This document shows, one piece after another, positions 41,701-48,300 of a DNA stretch of 64,000 bases. Every line of letters begins with the position of its first letter. Within the stretch, counting starts at the first letter, position 1. Origin of the DNA: an uncultured Bacteroidota bacterium. GTDB taxonomy: Bacteria > Bacteroidota > Bacteroidia > Chitinophagales > Chitinophagaceae. The stretch covers positions 54,910 to 118,909 of the forward strand of contig CAIUZK010000109.1 in the NCBI GenBank assembly GCA_903903635.1, read 5' to 3'. The notes beneath the pieces are model-generated. The model searched no databases and had not been told where the DNA came from. It saw only the letters and a list, made by a program, of their open reading frames with translations. The position numbers and the translations under genes were made by a program.

Positions 41701-42915
41701 AAGTGGGTTAACCGTTACAACCGCAGTTGCAGCCGAACTACCGCAACTGTTAGTTACAGTGTAACTTATTGTTGCTGTACCTTCTGCAACACCACTTACA
41801 ATTCCGGAAGTACCAACTGTTGCTATCGCCCCGTTTGTGCTGCTCCATACTCCACCCGTTGTGGATTCGCTTAAAGATGTTGAACTACTCTGGCAAACAA
41901 TTGCGGTTCCGGTAATACCTGAAGGACTGGAGGGTAAAGGATTAACCGTAACAGACACCGTAGATGTAGCGGTTGCTATACCGTCATATATTTGTATAGC
42001 GAATGCATCGGTTCCGGTATATCCAGAAGTTGGAGTATAAGTCAAACCAGATGGTGTAATTGTGCTGCCTGTAGAAGTAGCTGTAGTACTAAAGCCACCA
42101 AGTGTGCCATGTGCCGGTCCGGATGATACTGTCCATGTTTCAGTTTGTCCGGCATCTGCATCATTTATAGCCATTAAAGAATTAATAGCAGTGGCAGATG
42201 CATTCTGACATACTGTCAGAGATTGCGATGTTCCACCAGCGAATGACGGCGCGTTGTTACCACCGCTCACTGTAATGGTGAAATTGATATCATCAATACG
42301 CCAGTTTTCAGTATTCGCTGCAGGTGAACCAGCGCCACCATAGGCATATATCCTCACTTCAATAGAACTCCCTGCAGAACCTGTTACCGTTGTAAAAGAC
42401 GGAGATTGTAACGCCCATACAGAATTATTCAGCAATGTTCCACTTGCTACACCCGCGGCAAAACCACCAACACTGGTGCTAATTGTATATGCCTGTGGGC
42501 CGGTGCCGGTTGATCGGCTACCAAATGTCATTCCTGTAATTGCAATTGAGTAGCCCGAATTCGGAGTAAGTGTGAAGGTGATATAAGGTGATGTACCGGA
42601 ATTAAATGTCGAATTCCCGGTAACTGCAACAGCATTACCTATATTGCCCCCACCTGTTGCCCCACTATATACGCTGCTAGCTGATGTTGTATTAACAGGA
42701 GTTGCTACCGTACCTAATGAGTTACCAATCCCCGAGATGCAGCCAGATGCCGGAACATTTGCATTTGAAGATGAAGTAGCTGTGTTTGCCGGAGATGCTG
42801 AATAACTATAAATAACATTGTCAGCAAACACGCTGCTAACTATTACTTGACTGATCAGCAATAGGCCAAGAAATACAAACGATTTTCTGATTGGAAGGAA
42901 GGAAAAATGAGACAT
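26746..42915 (-). CDS. Giant surface protein: jelly-roll, Big_2 repeats, propeller-like insert, three P-domains, 21 type B repeats, T9SS type A
   Basis: 5389 residues, one uninterrupted frame of 16.2 kb. Signal peptide 1-31 (ending SVFA). About 32-215 is a jelly-roll-like domain; 226-325 a cadherin/Tandem-95-like unit. Five type A repeats follow (about 327-719), then a stretch of about 300 residues with beta-propeller character (GTLYIADDGAGINKYTG), then more type A repeats with three inserted P-domain-like modules (proprotein convertase type; GDLELNLKAPN, PNGIWTMITDN, WSLTINY landmarks) between about 1489 and 2510. A block of eight type A repeats (2567-3160), 21 type B repeats (3160-5019; GGGSYC, GVHVGL, YQLYNG, TGC landmarks), three Ig-like units and the sorting domain (ISPNPNKGQF...VIEQ) complete it. 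Probably a very large cell-surface adhesin or filament. Function cannot be assigned from sequence. Confidence 0.9.
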   Translation of the reverse strand: MSHFSFLPIRKSFVFLGLLLISQVIVSSVFADNVIYSYSASPANTATSSSNANVPASGCISGIGNSLGTVATPVNTTSASSVYSGATGGGNIGNAVAVTGNSTFNSGTSPYITFTLTPNSGYSIAITGMTFGSRSTGTGPQAYTISTSVGGFAAGVASGTLLNNSVWALQSPSFTTVTGSAGSSIEVRIYAYGGAGSPAANTENWRIDDINFTITVSGGNNAPSFAGGTSQSLTVCQNASATAINSLMAINDADAGQTETWTVSSGPAHGTLGGFSTTATSTGSTITPSGLTYTPTSGYTGTDAFAIQIYDGIATATSTVSVTVNPLPSSPSGITGTAIVCQSSSTSLSESTTGGVWSSTNGAIATVGTSGIVSGVAEGTATISYTVTNSCGSSAATAVVTVNPLPSTPSPIIGTATVCAGSTTALTETSTGGAWSTTDGTVATVGTSGVVTGVAAGTATISYTLTNSCGSSAATVTITVNPLPTTPSAITGTGTVCTGSTTTLTETSTGGAWSSTDGTIATVGTTGIVTGVAAGTATISYTISNSCGSAAATFVVTVNTLPSVPSSITGTATVCAGSTTSLSETTTGGTWSSTDGSVATVGTSGTVTGVSSGTATISYTMTNGCGSSVATIIVTVNPLPATGTITGVAFLAVGGTTTLSDATSGGTWSSVTTSVATIGTSGVVTGVATGTSAISYTVTNGCGTAAATVIVTVNPATFGRGNLVVLRTGDGSAALTSAATAIFAIEYTTSGSATGFNIALPATGSTKITNSGSASSEGMMTSSAERDRLIVEGYNATAGTASVVSTSAATSPRELFSINSSGSYAAVVSSTTAYSGNNIRSGTANGTDYFSAGTAGSAPNGIVYLNSNTTLATTPTNTRLVQIFNGQIYFSASSSPFLGVAKMGSGIPTTSGQTATLINTTTTASAYGFSISPDGGTLYIADDGAGINKYTGSGSSFAFAYNVNSTPVRGLVVDYSGTNPIIYATTSALSSGNTIIKITDGGSGSGSTTIATAPANTEFRGIQFAPSCFADISISGSSVICSGSSTSLQLTGNPNATVSYNINGGSTLTTTIGNNGKATLSTGALTTNSTFNLISISTTACSSVGLSGSVTVTVNPVPTSITGTTTVCAGSTTTLGNVGSGTWSTSDVSIATVGSGSGIVTGVAPGTATITYALTCGTVNALVTVNPLPATPASISGSFTLCAGSTTTLTESVSGGSWSSNNTSIVTVGTSGVVTGVASGSTTITYTITNSCGTNYVTAGVTVNPLPSSISGTPSVCTGQTTSLTDAGGGTWTSSNSNAAAGSGTGIVSGVTAGTSNITYTLSSGCFTFVTVTVNASPSSITGTTSACVAATSTLADGGGGTWTSSNANASVGSSSGIVTGVTAGTSTITYTLPSGCFTTVVFTINAVSAGIITGSATICNGSTASYNNTVPMGTWSSTNPAIATINSSTGVAAGITTGVDTIVYTVISSCGTYSTLNPVSVIIAPPAFSITPSLVSLCPSSPAQLMTAIGDTLIGSVSGTNTTTTFVEHLNAPDSTNITVSGIPSGATITSVVVTFNVAAKSTGQQRDNVYNLRAPNGNVLNLDNAKGSSISGLGFTNVSISSAGTTALGTSTMVSGIPYIASLVSGAPTSGSFTATSYRSNVTAWSSLYSTPNGIWTMITDNTYNATEDTFKSWSLTINYVVNPTVTWSSLTGLYTNSGATTSYTGTSVSSVYALPSSSTSYIASSTIGSCSKTATVPVNVNSTLYLPSVSGPSSVCVGGNISLTDSTTGGVWTCNNTSIATIGSSTGIVTGVTGGSATITYTYTSGSCTGFSTRAVTVNSLPAISPITGTTNLCLSGSLTSTLSDATSGTHTWSSSNIAVATIGSSTGVVTAVTAGTAIITYNYNNGICSNITTTNVTVANTPSPITVSPSFGSICNSGPAQSFVASGGNAPASVAVSSGAITFSIGNTAAGVNTGLAISGIPSGATVTGIAVNFNATESFDGDLELNLKAPNASVLNLFSSGTSNNGANFVNTTISSAGVTPIPNLGAGAPFTGVWAANASLSPTVGSSTTPPTTNSWAPLMTGDPNGTWTLAGRTNYAGNTATLTSWSVTISYNYQVPVTWSSISGLYTNSGATTAYTGTPANTIYAMPVASTVYTVTATNGACTNTASVTANVSSTLYVPVINGLTTACVGGTITLNDSTTGGVWTSANTSIATVGSSSGIVTGTGGGTTNITYTYTSGSCTGFAVKAITINALPIVSAISGSGSVCSGTTITLTNATSGGSWSSSTPAVATIGTTGVVTPVSEGSTIISYTYSNGTCTNVVTSTVNSFNMPGAVTVTPSSATVCASGPAALFTTTGGMVSGSATFTTTSPQSFGSGLPGVSPITVSSIPTGAVINGVSVKFNATQFSGGWDSDDIFNIAAPNGHVFNLINAKGGSSSTQGFTNTIISSAGTIPIPATGAPYTGIYNADSILGTGLSPWASDSSSWSCLYSSGSPNGVWNFVGSYIFTSGTTTINNWSLTLTYTYPANYTWASTAGLYTNSGASTPYTGIVTNNVYALPIANTTYTVTATNGTCTSASTATVSVNPVPASIGGTASVCVGSSTTLTNSTTSGTWSSSDASIASIGSSTGVVNGISVGTTTITYMLSTGCFITTDLTVNPLPASITGTTTVCVLSSTTLSDAGGGTWSSSNTALASVGSSSGIVTGNAAGNPAITYTLATGCYATAALTVNPLPSAISGVFTVCTGLNVTLTDASPSGLWSSSNTAIADIGSSTGVVTGNSSGNANITYTLPTGCQVISPFTVNPLPSAISGASVVCVGSGSTLSDAGGGTWSSSNTSLATIGSSSGLLSGVSAGNPNITYTLPTGCIATIIATINPLPSAISGTSGVCVGSAITLTDAGGGTWSSSNTAQAGIGSSSGIVTGLAVGTPAITYTISTGCFITSPITVNPLPAAISGSASICSGSATTLSDATTGGTWTSSNTSVATAGSSTGIISGMATGTATISYTLPTGCYAAVLFSVNTTPTPISGSSFNCTGTTSLLTDAISGGVWSSSNPAVADIGSSTGLVIGSSVGTTTISYILTGGCFATKSVTVNSSPAAITGSFTICAGQTTALFDASTGGTWSSSNTALAIVDSSGLVTGIASGSPVITYNVSSGCFSTAVININPLPATYTVTGGGGLCTGGTGIHIGLSNSDIGVNYQLYLGTTAVGSLMAGTGAPIDFGVYTTGGIYTVSGTNTITLCTGNMAGSVVINVSTVPIVFTVTGGGSFCSGSTGVHVGLLGSTPGVNYQLYNYSTPVGIPVSGTGVSLDFGIVTLDGPYNVIAANASTGCTSVMTSSVVVTVNPLPTPYTVSGGGVYCAGGTGVHVYLNISSIGINYQLFNGVTPVGGYISGTSSVLDYGLQTALGTYTIVGTNTSTGCINTMSGSTVISTNPLPPIFNMTGGGGYCTGGTGIAVGLNGSTSGFTYQLFSSGVAVGSAITGSGASLNFGLQTLPGSYTVVATNPATGCTSIMAGSSVVVINSLPVVFTVTGGGSYCTGGTGVGLGLNGSETGVNYQLYNGVTSIGSAIAGTGAAISFGTTFTAAGSYTVVATNPTTGCVSNMFSSASVVINPLPALFTVGSTATSYCTGGTGVHITLSGSVTGVSYALYNSGTVAGGASGTGGALDFGVVLAAGTYTVIATNTSTTCTSTMTGSAVISVNPLPTLFALTGGGAYCSGATAPVIGLAGSTSGVSYQLYRSGIAVGTSVNGTGSAISFASQSIAGSYTVIATNTSTGCIYTMTGSVSVTILPLPTVYNVTGGGNYCSGGAGVHVGISSSDIGVTYQLYNGIAVGIPVNGTGGSIDFGSQTAIGTYTVIATNTATGCIKNMFGSATINISLLPIAYSVTGGGNYCTGGSGRLVGLNYSEAGVNYQLYIGSAPTGGIVTGTGSAISFGMQTVAGNYTVIGTNTATGCVQNMTGVVSVAIDPLPVSYSITGGGSYCTGGSGVSVGLITSAGGVNYQLYINGTAVTGSLLSGTGFALNFGLQTASGNYTVIGTNVLTTCANTMSGVATVSLNSLPAVFTVNGGGSYCSGGSGLDVSLNATSAGIYYQLYINLVPNGAPVAGTGTTLNFGLQTASGSYTVAATDPVTTCTANMSGAVTISVSPAPILHNITGGGNYCPGGPGVHIGLNGSNTGTSYQLFNGALAIGSPVNGTGSPIDFGLQASVGTYNIVATIIGSGCTIPMTGTVSVGLNTLPSIFNVTGGGNYCSSGSGVHVGLSGSVSGNTYQLYHNGSIVGSPFSGTGSILDYGLRTLAGNYTVVATNTTTTCSSTMNGTAIIGINPLPSVHTVTGGGSYCSGGSGVHIGLDGTDMSTLYQLYRGTSMVGSSLLGTGSLLDFGLQTVAGSYIVSATNLTTTCTNNMGGSANITVNPLPALFLVTGGGHYCNGGSGVHIYLAGSEPGMSYRLYNGAIPVGSPVLGTGSSLDFGLQTASGTYQVVATSSNSCVRTMTGNPAIVIDPVPTAFLVSGGGNYCAGGSGLHILLNGSTSGISYQLLNGSIPSGGALAGTSATLDFGLNTGAGNYTVIATNPVTSCTATMSGSATITINTLPGIFNLTSVGTSFCSGGTGVDFNLTGSEIGVNYQLYNGTIALGSSVSGTGAVIDLGYRSSAGTYHVIATNSSNSCTNAMNGNPIITVNPLPTPYTVTGGGAYCNGGIGVNIGLSGSNAGINYQLYNTYGMLGASVSGTGGAIDFGPQTVAVSYYVVATNATTGCTNNMAGTGNVTINSLPTLYNVSGSGSYCSGGSGVHIYLIGSSSGVTYKLMNGTTLLSSFSGTGTSIDFGPQTLAGNYTVVAVNNVTTCTRNMNGSATVVVNSLPVAYPVTGGGGYCAGTAGVPVGLGGSNVGVHYQLYNGALPIGPIRFGTGSNIDFGIQTNAGTYSVKATNDSTGCTNTMTGIASVVINSLPTVYHVTGGGRYCIGGSGVHVGLNNSTSGISYQLYNGFVLAGSPVTSIGGPLDFGLQTSAGTYYVMATNPVTLCTRNMSDSAVVAINSTVLPSVTISNGGLGDTVCSGHLIAFTANPVNGGIAPSYIWSINGVYVSSGSSYSYIPVNGDLIGVSMTSNADCPVPATVVSSRMLTVETEAVPSVVAFADPGNTICKNTTVTMMVNPSYGGSAPTFTWLKGGVISGASSTYTFVPVNGDDVYCVMNSNYHCRTHNTAISNHVVFAVDSNINPGVTIIASPDTFIAHGQTLKLTAIVSNGGSSPSYEWLVNGITVAGANSTAFIRSNFADNDIVTCKVISDGTCSGNIGTHSVTIHVSNVGVQPVVSANSGFIISPNPNKGQFNIKGSIDKSLVTSGNDDLFVEVINTIGQTVYTQKIKAINGVINEQIDLGRNIANGMYLVNLRTASENRVFHIVIEQ
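27860..33440 (-). repeat. 21 tandem type B repeats (about 265 bp each)
   Basis: In-frame array in the 5389-residue protein; unit about 88 residues with VTGGGxYCxGGxGVHVGL, YQLYNG, GTGxxxDFG, TYTVVATN and TGC, joined by NPLP-type linkers. Units vary in sequence. A single unit of the same type occurs at the matching position in the neighbouring giant. Boundaries approximate. Confidence 0.85.
33440..35215 (-). repeat. Block of eight type A (Big_2-like) repeats before the type B array
   Basis: Eight contiguous units of about 72 residues of the same pattern as the array in the neighbouring giant. A further fourteen or so type A units are spread over about 35400-41935, interrupted by the propeller-like and P-domain-like modules. 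Confidence 0.8.
35385..38450 (-). other. Three P-domain-like modules inside the 5389-residue protein
   Basis: Modules at about 38450-37870, 37200-36630 and 35970-35385. Each opens with a Cys-containing Ser/Pro-rich strand, continues with ISGIPSGATVTGIAVNFNAT-like and LKAPNASVLNL-like strands, and closes with PNGTWTL and SWSVTISY. This is the order seen in proprotein-convertase P-domains of bacterial secreted proteins. Each is followed by an Ig-like piece with TWSSLTGLYTNSGA and then type A repeats, so this larger unit is itself repeated three times. Confidence 0.7.
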
Positions 42916-43096
42916 GATACGGTAGTTTTATTCACTGCAAAATTGGGATGGCTATGTTAACCAAAAAACACCCTAATGTTACCTGCTGCTGAAGAAATTG
43001 TTATCGCGAAACCTTATACCAGCAAATAAATCACCTAAGCATAATATACTGTTAATAATGATCGCAGACTTTTACAAAATATCTATTCAAAATCTT

Positions 43097-43864
43097 ATGA
43101 AGAAATTTCCGATTGCTCTTTCCTTTGGTTTATTTATTCTTTTGTTTCCTGATTATTCCTTTGCCTGGGGGAAAAAAGGCCATGGTATCGTAGCCGAAAT
43201 AGCCTTTTCTTTGTTAGATAGTAATATCCAATCAAAGGTGCATCATTTCCTGGGAAACATGACCATTGAAGAGTCAAGTGTCTGGATGGATGAAATACGC
43301 GGTGATCATAGTTTCGACTACATGAAACCATGGCATTATGTGAATGTGGAAAAGGACAAACAATACATTCAGGATTCAACACCTAATATAATCAATGCCC
43401 TTAACAAAGCCATCTCCCAGCTTGAAAACAAAAGCCATTTAAACGACTCTGAGATCAAACGAAATTTGCTCATCATATTCCATTTGTGTGGAGACCTTCA
43501 TCAACCATTACATACAGGATATGGCACAGACAAAGGTGGTAATGATATCCACATTAAATTTTCCGGCCGCGAAACAAACCTGCACAGGGCATGGGATACA
43601 GAAATAATTGACAGCACAAACATTTCATTAAATGATTGCCTGGCATTATTAAAGGGCTACGACAAAAAACAAATTGAAACAATTAAAGCAATTAATGTTG
43701 TAAACTGGATGAACTCTTCCCGCGTTTACCTTAATGATGTTTACAATTTCACCAACAATACAATTGATAAAGATTATTGCCAGCGCAACAAAACCATAAT
43801 TGAAAAACAACTGGTATTTGCAGGAATCAGATTAGCTGCTATCCTGGAGAAAACCTTTGGTTAA
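43097..43864 (+). CDS. Secreted S1/P1-type nuclease
   Basis: Zinc-dependent single-strand nuclease and 3'-nucleotidase family. 255 residues from the Met at 43097, which begins a signal peptide ending SFA, leaving Trp24 as the mature N-terminus. In P1 nuclease Trp1 and His6 bind zinc; here Trp24 and His29 have the same spacing. Other expected ligands are visible: the DE pair in VWMDEIRGD, WHYVNV, HLCGDLHQPLH and GGNDIHIKF, and NLHRAWDTEII. Unlike most neighbours it has no T9SS sorting domain, so it would be periplasmic or released by another route. A longer frame back to 42998 exists but lacks a signal at its start. It is divergent from the giant gene. Confidence 0.92.
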   Translation: MKKFPIALSFGLFILLFPDYSFAWGKKGHGIVAEIAFSLLDSNIQSKVHHFLGNMTIEESSVWMDEIRGDHSFDYMKPWHYVNVEKDKQYIQDSTPNIINALNKAISQLENKSHLNDSEIKRNLLIIFHLCGDLHQPLHTGYGTDKGGNDIHIKFSGRETNLHRAWDTEIIDSTNISLNDCLALLKGYDKKQIETIKAINVVNWMNSSRVYLNDVYNFTNNTIDKDYCQRNKTIIEKQLVFAGIRLAAILEKTFG

Positions 43865-44413
43865 CAGGCCATTTCGTTTTTCGCAATTCAAATAGTCACA
43901 TTATCATCGGCTACCAACAAATTGATCCGCTTATTGAGGCTGGGCATTGTATACCGCTCCCTTCTGGTCTATCAGTTCGGCAATTTTACAAGCTCCGCTT
44001 AATAACCCGCTAATATTTATAATCTCATCTGCAGTCTAAGCAAAAACTTCAAACAACATCTCTTGTTACAATTAAGTTCAGATAGCATATCTAAACACCA
44101 AATGAGAATTAATCCCCCCCATTGAGTGTTTATCAATACTTTCAATTTGATCATAGATTAACAGCCATCCCCCCTGATTTATATGCCATAAACATTTGTT
44201 AAACCCAACTGCAGATAGCATATTTCAAAGAATCAATTCCTCACAATTGAAGTCAATTACACTTCTGGATACTAAATCCAATACCTGGAAATTTCATCAA
44301 ATAGTTCACCCCCCTCTTGTTATAGATACAACTGCTTTACTGTAAAAATTAAACCAGCCAATAACCATTATAAGGCTATTGGCTGGCAAGTAAAATCCGG
44401 AAAATAAGTATAA
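43865..44413. other. 549-bp gene-free stretch with C-tracts and a direct repeat
   Basis: Lies between convergent genes. No coding frame or known RNA fold seen. Three C-runs (44114-44120, 44169-44174, 44309-44314) and a 12-bp direct repeat cagatagcatat (44079-44090 and 44212-44223) are visible. The right end carries the terminator of the minus-strand gene (44354-44386). Confidence 0.55.
44354..44386 (-). terminator. Terminator after the choice-of-anchor J gene
   Basis: 10-bp perfect stem ccagccaata / tattggctgg, followed on the minus strand by tttaattttta. It lies 28 bp after the stop codon. Confidence 0.82.
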
Positions 44414-45295
44414 CTACTCTACAATGAATTTGGTTGTACCATACAATTTATCGTTGGCCAACTTTATGAGATACATGCCTCTTATCATACTCAGGTTGCT
44501 TATGGTATACACCTGGTATCCTTCTTTAGCAGTCATTTGAACTTCCCTGATTTTGCGACCTGTAAGATCGTAGATTTCAAGCTGGTAGCTTCCAGGTATA
44601 ACATCGAAGCCAACTTTAACTTCGCTCGATGAGCCATTTCCAACAATATTCAAAGCAAGTTTATCCTCTGCAACATTGTTTATACCAGCATGAGGATTTG
44701 TTGTACCTGTCGTAAAAATACTATCCAAAGACCATCTGCTTCCGGAAATATTAGATGAAATGTACTCAAACGCCACATAAGTATGTGTAGAAATATATGG
44801 AGTTAGATTTACCTGAAAATTCCTGAACAGACTAACATTATTCGAGTCATCCTTCATTATGCCTGTATGAACTGGTTCTATCCAGGTTACGCCAGAGGCC
44901 ATTGGGTTACCAGTACCTGAATAATTTGTAGAAACCTTTACATGAAGTGAATCACCAACATAAAGATATACTGCCGAAAAATTCAAAAAAACTGAAGTAA
45001 AAGCACTTAAATTAAGCTTTGGAGCCATAAGCCAGGCATCGTTATCATGGTCAGCCCCACCCTGGTATCCGTTAAATTCAAGACAAGAGGTATTGTTTAC
45101 CCCATACATACTAAAATGCTTCCAGATCTGGCCACCATCTACTACATGATAAACACTCCATCCCGGCGGAAAATGGTCTAAGCCTGCACCTGCACTGTCA
45201 TCAACATCAAAATTCTGATAAAGTCTGGTAGAATCCTGCGCTTTACTGAATAAAGCCATCATAGCAAATACTGATAGTAAAAGTAATCTTTTCAT
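44414..45295 (-). CDS. Choice-of-anchor J (cleaved-adhesin-like) protein with T9SS sorting domain
   Basis: 293 residues; signal peptide 1-19. The domain at about 22-195 matches the choice-of-anchor J / cleaved adhesin beta-sandwich: YQNFDVDDSAG, FPPGWSVYHVVDGGQIWK, DNDAWLMAPKLNLS, then FEYISSNISGSRWSLDSIF. These domains are common in exported Bacteroidota adhesins and peptidases and bind sugars or act as stalks; no enzyme motif is present here. The last 85 residues form the type A sorting domain (LALNIVGNGSSSEV...TTKFIVE), with a divergent start motif lacking the usual PNP. It is 49 bp downstream of the TonB receptor gene on the same strand and probably in one operon with it. Confidence 0.8.
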   Translation of the reverse strand: MKRLLLLSVFAMMALFSKAQDSTRLYQNFDVDDSAGAGLDHFPPGWSVYHVVDGGQIWKHFSMYGVNNTSCLEFNGYQGGADHDNDAWLMAPKLNLSAFTSVFLNFSAVYLYVGDSLHVKVSTNYSGTGNPMASGVTWIEPVHTGIMKDDSNNVSLFRNFQVNLTPYISTHTYVAFEYISSNISGSRWSLDSIFTTGTTNPHAGINNVAEDKLALNIVGNGSSSEVKVGFDVIPGSYQLEIYDLTGRKIREVQMTAKEGYQVYTISNLSMIRGMYLIKLANDKLYGTTKFIVE

Positions 45296-45344
45296 AAATT
45301 GTAGTTTTGATTTTTAAAATTGAAAATTGAATTGCACTTCGTTA

Positions 45345-48300
45345 TTAAAAATTGTATTTCAAACCGATCTGTAAACCCCATGTGCTAGAATTCGTTTTGT
45401 TGTTAATAAAGGTTGAGGTCGGCAGTACTGTGTTTCCATTATCATCTGTTCTGGTCTTCATCACATAGGTTGTTATGCCCTTGTAGGTAGAACCATCTAT
45501 AACTTCCCCATAGCTCATAGCCAGCTGCTTTTGCACACCCCAGTCTTTATTAAGTAAGTTGGGCAGATTCACAACATCAGCAGAAAACTGGAGGGACTGC
45601 TTACGCTTTCCAATATTTCCGAAAACCTCCTGAATAAATTTCAAACTCAGGCTATGATAAAAAGGCATTGACGCACCATTACGCGATGCATATTGTCCTC
45701 TGTGCGCATTAAGGTATTTATCTTGCTTAATATATGCATTGAAGGCATCAATCTCTTGTTGCTGTGTAAATAATACCACTCCTGTGTTATGGTTAACGAT
45801 AGGCGCCCATTTCATTTCGGCCGCATCCTTAGGTATATACATCAGATCATTGTACACCCCATCACCATTGATGTCTGAATAAACCAGGTAACTGAACCGG
45901 CCACCGGCTGAGCCGTTATAATATATGGAGAATGTGCTGGCAAAATGCTTTGCATATTCCAACCTGTATGATAGTGTGCCGACAATTCGATGAGGAGTAT
46001 AGAATGAAGATGGCGCCAGTTTTGCTTCATTAGGATTATTCACATGCTCCACATAAAACCATGCAGAACTTGCCTGAGATCCGGGATTCTCAGAAACCTC
46101 TTCAGCAAACATAGCTGTATAGAATAATGAACCAGAGAAACCCTTTTGTGAAGGGCGCGAAATACCTATGGTAGCAGAATAAGCATCACCCAGTTTTGAA
46201 TTCTCAAGAATATATGCACCGCTTAAAAAGCCATACTTCCTGCCGGATGCATAAGTAACCCTGTGATCATTTGAATCCACCAGATTCCCATTTGGCAAAG
46301 GCTCATTGGCATTGAACTGGTAGACTGAATAAATGTCTTTTGTGTACATCAGGTCCGCAGTACCTACCAATTGAAACCATGGCAACTTGTAATCTGCTCC
46401 TACATCCGATCGCCATACTCTTGGCATCTTAAAATCAGATGCAACTGCTGCGATTTGGCCCGGCACTGAATTCCCGCTTTGCGTAGGGAAATATTGGTTG
46501 CGGATGTTCTCAGGCAATTGCGCTAAAGCATCTGCCGGATTTGGCTGAAACTTAAGGTAATTTAAAATTGCGCTATTGTTTATCTGTACATTATTGGTTA
46601 CAGTTCCTGAATTTCCAGGCACATTAGTCAACCATACAAAGGGTATCTGTCCTAAAAACACACCAGTTCCACCACGCATTTGTAAACTCCTGTCTTTAAG
46701 TGGCGACCAGTTAAATGCTATCCTTGGTTGCACAACAGGTTTCTGGTCAGGCCATTTACTTGTATTATAATGAGTGATACCGCCCGATGGATTGTACAGA
46801 TTCAGGGTATCGGTATAACTATTCTTTGCTATTGTGTTCAGATATAGTGGCATGTCCAATCTTATGCCTGCAGTTAAGGTAAGATTAGGCAACACATTGA
46901 TTTTATCTTGTGCATAGGCTCCAGGCAACCCATAATGTACCGTTGAGTAACCATCCTGCCCCTGATAAGGATAGGTGTAGCCAAAACCAATAGGTGCCTG
47001 GTTAGTAATAAAATCATTTACTGAATTGAACCTGTAGTAGGAGGTGCCATATGGCAAATAACTATTCTCAAACGTCAGATATTTGAAGGATACCCCCCCT
47101 GTAATATTGTTAATGCCTTTATTGATAGTAATATTATCGTACACAGCCAGGGTATTGTATTGTACATCATTTTTATAGGTAAACAATTCATAACCCAGAC
47201 TGGCATAATTGTCTGTACCGGAACCATTACCTCCCTCTATATCAACAAACGGAAACTTGCTGCTTGGGCTACTTCTCGTATCCCTGGTCATAGTGTAAGA
47301 GCCCAACAACTGATTGGATATATCATTATTGATTTTTGTTGATAACTCCATGCTTATTGCATTCACGATATCTTTAGTACTGTACATCGTATTTTCAAAG
47401 GCAAGCGAATTTTGGCCAAAACGGGATCCGCTTATCCCACCATTGGCCGCACTAGATGAATTTACCATGCTGGGTATAGCGCTGTTATAATGCGTAAAGC
47501 TTGCATTGAGTTTGTTTTTATCATTAATGTTATAGTCAATACGGGCAATTAAGCGGGTATATGCATTGGCGAAACTGTTGGCATAGCCATCATAAGCGCC
47601 CGTATTATAGCCATACTTGGTTTTTACATAATCCGAAATTGTTTGGAGATCAGTTGCCTTAGCATTGGATATATAAGGACCTGTAACGCCAGTACCACCC
47701 GCGATCCAATTGGTAGCGCCCGGATGAATATTATTCTCAAATTCGCCATTTACAAAAAAGAATAGTTTATTCTTTATGATTGGGCCACCCACACTGGCGC
47801 CATATATATGGTTAACAGTTTTTATTGCAGGCGGTAGTGTATAGCTCCCGGCATGTGTTCCATTAAAACTTTGGTCCCGGTAAAAAAAATAAGCCGATCC
47901 GCTGTAATCATTATTACCGCTTTTGGTAACCATATTTATGTTGGCGCCGGTAAAATCACTTTGCCTTACATCAAAAGGCGATACCCCAACCTGTATCTGC
48001 TGAACGGCATCTATAGGTATTGGCTGGCCTCCGCCGGCATAGCCTCCCCCACTCAGACCAAATGCATTATTGAAGTTGGCGCCGTTGATCTGCACATTGT
48101 TATATAGGCTGTTTCTTCCGGCAAAACTCGAACCATAACTTTGTGGCGTAAGTCTTGTAAAATCACTAAACGACCGGCCAATAGAAGGCAATGTATTTAT
48201 TTGCTCCTGGCTGATTACTGTCGTGGCTCCTGTGCGCTGGTTATTAAATGTATTATCACGGCTACTGGTGACAGTAATTCCGCTAAGCTCCCTGGTGTCG

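Noticed and set aside
33542..42040. Long plus-strand open frames (up to 219 codons at 39191-39850) opposite the larger giant gene
   Set aside because: Same cause: antisense of Thr/Gly/Ser-rich repeat codons lacks stops. Repetitive composition and no independent gene features.
16698..42915. CRISPR-like array, because of regular repeats
   Set aside because: The period is about 216-265 bp, units are coding and diverged, and there are no short identical repeats with unique spacers.
42938..42945. CAATTTTG as the promoter -7 box of the 5389-residue gene
   Set aside because: First base differs from TAnnTTTG, it is only 23 bp before the ATG, and the TTTG upstream is at 16 bp; too weak to list.
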